Origin: Marmoricola sp.
Lineage (GTDB): Bacteria > Actinomycetota > Actinomycetes > Propionibacteriales > Nocardioidaceae
Assembly: GCA_030151765.1 (NCBI GenBank)
Contig: JASLCW010000421.1
Coordinates: 1-6,348 of the forward strand
Length of the DNA stretch: 6,348 nt
Reading direction: 5' to 3'
The notes below the pieces were generated by a model that worked only from the letters and a program-made list of their open reading frames with translations, did not search any database and was not told the DNA's origin. Made by a program: the position numbers and the translations under genes. Every line of letters begins with the position of its first letter. Position 1 is the stretch's first letter. Of this stretch, positions 4,048-6,348 are shown piece after piece.

Positions 4048-6348
4048 ATGCGTATTCGTGACCTTCGCCGACAGGCGCGACCCACCCGGGGAAGGGTGGG
4101 CATCGTCGCTGCCGGTGCCATGGTTGTCGGCCTCTTGGCCGGTGCCGGGGTCTCCCCGGCGACCGCCGTGCAGGCCACCGGCGACGACGTCGTCACCTGG
4201 GGAACCGGGTGGAGTTGGACCTACGGCGGCAACGTCAACTACAACGACGGCGCCGGCACCACCGCCAACATCAACGAGAACGTCACCTACACCAACGTCG
4301 GCCCGACGACCTTCCAGGGCCAGGACGTCTACCAGGTCAACCTCAGCGGCAATGTCACCAACGGCACGGCCGTCGCCAGTGGCCAGACCGTGAACATCAG
4401 CAGCGGCAACGTGAGCGGCGTCCGGTACGTCCGTCGCTCCGACCTCGCGCTGGTGCAGGAGCACCAGATCCAGAACATCAAGGGCAGTGCGGCCGGCGGT
4501 CTCGTCGGCGTGACCGCCTCGATCGACCTGACCCTCACCCCCAGCCCCGCGTGGCGCCAGCACGACTTCCCGCTGAAGCCCGGTGACAACTGGAACACCA
4601 ACATCAGCGTCGACTACGCCGGCTCCTTCACGTACGACGCCGGCTCCATCGGCGGCTCGGGAAGCTCGCCGATGAACGGCACCTTCAACGTCAACGCGCC
4701 CACCAATGTCACCAGTGCCACGATCACCGCGGCCGGTGGCAGCGTGCCCACGGACTACATCGACGCGGCCGACCCCGCCGGTGCCCGCGACCAGGTGTGG
4801 TGGTCGCCGTCCTACCGGAACGACGCCAAGGAGATCCTCACTCTCCCGATGGACGGCGCGACCCTGATCCAGACCCGGACCCTGAGCAGCGCGAACACCC
4901 CGGCGGTCTCCCAGTCGGTGTCCGAGACCATCACCCCCTCGCTGACCTGCGCGGGTGACGTCACGACCGTCGCCGGTCAGCTGAGCTCCGGCGCGGCCGG
5001 TCAGCCGGTCAATGTGGTGCTCGACAAGGCCGGTACCGGCACGGTGACCGCGAGCGGCACCACGGACGGCAGCGGCAAGTACTCGATCGGGCTGACGGTC
5101 CCCGCCAACAACGACGGCATGGGCAAGAACGGCAGCCGCGCCAACTGGGGCGTCCGCGTCACCTCGGGTGCGGCCACCAACGTCGCCACTCTCGTGGTCA
5201 CCCCGCAGAACTGCAGCGCGATCAACTACACGGGTGCCACGACCGCGCCGACCAACGGCTCGGCAACGGTCAGCGCGAAGCTGACCGACCTCACCGGCGC
5301 CAGTGTCGCCGGGCGAACCGTGAGCTTCGCGCTCAGCGGCGGCAGCACCGTCACCGCTCAGGCGAATGCCTCCGGCATCGCCTCGACGACGCTGCCGGTG
5401 ACCGGCAACCCGCGGTCGGCGACCCTGACGGTCTCGTACGCAGGTGCCTCAGACCTGCTCCCGGCCAGCACCACGGCAGGCTTCACGGTCGCCCAGGACC
5501 CGACGAGCACGTCGCTCTCGGCCTCAGACACCTCCGTCGAGCTGGGCAACCCGGTGACCTTCACGGCATCGGTCGCCTCGCCGCTCGGCTCCGGCCCCAC
5601 CGGTCAGGTGCAGTTCTACGTCAACGGCAGCACCTTCGGTGCCGCTGTCAACATGGTCAACGGCAGTGCGACGAGTGCGCCGTACACCACGACGGCCCTC
5701 GGGAACCTGACGATCAAGGCGGTCTACCTGGGTGACACCACCTACGCGACCAGCACCTCGCCCGACGTCACGGTGCACGTGCACCCGGTCCTGATCAACA
5801 CGAACACGACCCAGAACGTGACGCCCACCAACACGGGCTACGGCCAGGACATCTCGCTCAGTGCCCACGTCGACGCCGTCGACAGCGGTGCGCCGACGGG
5901 CTCGGTCAGCTTCGTCGAAGGTGGCAACACCATCATCACGGTGCCTGTCGACGCCAACGGCGACGCCGCGACCACGGTCAACAGCCTGCCCGTCGGCGGA
6001 CACCAGATCGTCGCGAAGTACTCGGGCGACGACGTCTACCGGTCCAGCAGCTCGTCCCCGGCGAACGTCAATGTGACCAAGGCGAACACGACCGCGACGC
6101 TGAGCACCTCGGCCGGCACCACGGTGGCCGGTGAGGCCGTTCCGCTGACGGTGCAGGTGTCCCCGGCCTCCGGCGCGGGCACCCCGACCGGCTCGGTCCA
6201 GCTGCAGGTCGACGGCGCCAACGTGGGTTCCGCGGTCCAGCTGACCGGCGGCTCGGCGGTCCTGCCGGCGGTCACCTCGCTGCTGAAGGGCGACCACATC
6301 CTGGCCGTCCAGTACGCCGGTGACAGCAACTTCAACGGCAGCTCGGAC
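4048..6348 (+). CDS. Secreted Ig-like domain repeat protein, 3' end outside the window
   Basis: The frame is open from ATG 4048 to the window edge (767 codons, no stop). Residues 1-43 form a Sec signal peptide: basic n-region (MRIRDLRRQARPTRGR), hydrophobic core (VGIVAAGAMVVGLLAGAGV) and cleavage after ATA (40) or VQA (43). Residues 44-300 are an Asn/Thr/Gly/Ser-rich, beta-type region with Trp motifs (WGTGWSWTYGG, KPGDNWN, QVWWSP) that I cannot assign. The only two Cys seen, C301 and C389, bound a module with a TDGSGKYSIGL pattern (carboxypeptidase-regulatory/Ig-like), probably joined by a disulfide. Residues 390-485 look like another Ig-like module. Then come three tandem Big_3-type repeats starting near 486, 581 and 679. 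The AAC/GTC/ACC-heavy codon use suggests good expression. The likely role is a structural or adhesive extracellular protein. Cell-wall anchoring (LPXTG or a C-terminal helix) or an enzymatic domain would lie beyond 6348. It is divergent from the efflux operon with no obvious functional link. Confidence 0.9.
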   Translation, partial: MRIRDLRRQARPTRGRVGIVAAGAMVVGLLAGAGVSPATAVQATGDDVVTWGTGWSWTYGGNVNYNDGAGTTANINENVTYTNVGPTTFQGQDVYQVNLSGNVTNGTAVASGQTVNISSGNVSGVRYVRRSDLALVQEHQIQNIKGSAAGGLVGVTASIDLTLTPSPAWRQHDFPLKPGDNWNTNISVDYAGSFTYDAGSIGGSGSSPMNGTFNVNAPTNVTSATITAAGGSVPTDYIDAADPAGARDQVWWSPSYRNDAKEILTLPMDGATLIQTRTLSSANTPAVSQSVSETITPSLTCAGDVTTVAGQLSSGAAGQPVNVVLDKAGTGTVTASGTTDGSGKYSIGLTVPANNDGMGKNGSRANWGVRVTSGAATNVATLVVTPQNCSAINYTGATTAPTNGSATVSAKLTDLTGASVAGRTVSFALSGGSTVTAQANASGIASTTLPVTGNPRSATLTVSYAGASDLLPASTTAGFTVAQDPTSTSLSASDTSVELGNPVTFTASVASPLGSGPTGQVQFYVNGSTFGAAVNMVNGSATSAPYTTTALGNLTIKAVYLGDTTYATSTSPDVTVHVHPVLINTNTTQNVTPTNTGYGQDISLSAHVDAVDSGAPTGSVSFVEGGNTIITVPVDANGDAATTVNSLPVGGHQIVAKYSGDDVYRSSSSSPANVNVTKANTTATLSTSAGTTVAGEAVPLTVQVSPASGAGTPTGSVQLQVDGANVGSAVQLTGGSAVLPAVTSLLKGDHILAVQYAGDSNFNGSSD
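5503..6348 (+). repeat. Three tandem bacterial Ig-like (Big_3-type) protein repeats
   Basis: The units are about 95-98 residues long: 5503-5787, 5788-6081 and 6082 to the edge. Each has PTGxVxF-like strands (PTGQVQFYVNG, PTGSVSFVEGG, PTGSVQLQVDG) and the hallmark Y-x-G-D-x-x-Y/F near its end (YLGDTTY, YSGDDVY, YAGDSNF). The copies are similar as protein but diverged at DNA level, so this is an old expansion rather than a recent identical duplication. More units may follow beyond the window. Confidence 0.82.

Noticed and set aside
5524..6297. Long minus-strand open frame opposite the Ig repeats
   Set aside because: Arg/Gly/Val-rich antisense shadow with no recognisable domain; the sense frame has a signal peptide and clear Ig-like repeats.
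5503..6348. Recent DNA-level repeat array or phase-variable tract in the Ig gene
   Set aside because: The units are similar as protein but not near-identical at DNA level, and no simple-sequence tract is present.
1..6348. CRISPR array, tRNA/rRNA genes, insertion sequence or integrase
   Set aside because: No regularly spaced identical repeats, tRNA-like folds, rRNA motifs, transposase or recombinase motifs were seen on either strand.

Overview
The window is high-GC DNA with dense coding, strong G/C third-position codon preference, TetR/MFS-type genes and a large secreted Ig-repeat protein. Together these point to a high-GC Gram-positive bacterium (Actinomycetota). Membership in the Nocardioides/Propionibacteriales neighbourhood is a guess from the style of the proteins, not something the sequence proves.

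Layout, left to right. (1) Positions 1-238, minus strand: the N-terminus of a membrane-anchored protein resembling actinobacterial sulfite-oxidase-like molybdopterin oxidoreductases, cut by the window edge. (2) Positions 309-1289, plus strand: a stand-alone core of cobalamin-independent methionine synthase (MetE C-terminal-like, 326 aa), divergent from (1) and probably read from a nearly leaderless mRNA. (3) Positions 1290-1407: a convergent intergenic gap filled by a 92-bp imperfect palindrome whose outer and inner stems share one axis, probably a bidirectional terminator. (4) Positions 3710-1408, minus strand: a two-gene operon. A TetR-family regulator starts at a TTG codon with a strong Shine-Dalgarno sequence. 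It overlaps by 4 bp (ATGA) a 14-helix-type drug:H+ antiporter of the MFS DHA2 (EmrB/QacA) family. A promoter and a 23-bp dyad operator sit directly in front of tetR, giving a self-contained, probably autoregulated and ligand-inducible efflux unit. (5) Positions 3711-4047: an AT-richer divergent spacer with the tetR control elements, an orphan terminator-like hairpin and two dyads. (6) Positions 4048 to the window end, plus strand: a large secreted protein with a signal peptide, an unassigned beta-rich N-terminal region, a module bounded by the only two cysteines seen, an Ig-like module and three tandem bacterial Ig-like (Big_3-type) repeats. The frame is still open at 6348, so its C-terminus and any cell-wall anchor are not visible.

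The genes do not form one pathway. The window joins a housekeeping-type metabolic gene, an efflux module and a surface/secreted protein. No CRISPR array, transposase, integrase, tRNA or rRNA was seen. I found no convincing new multi-gene system. The items most worth checking are the N-terminal half of the secreted Ig protein, the tetR operator/promoter architecture, the coaxial palindrome between the convergent genes, and the orphan hairpin in the divergent spacer.
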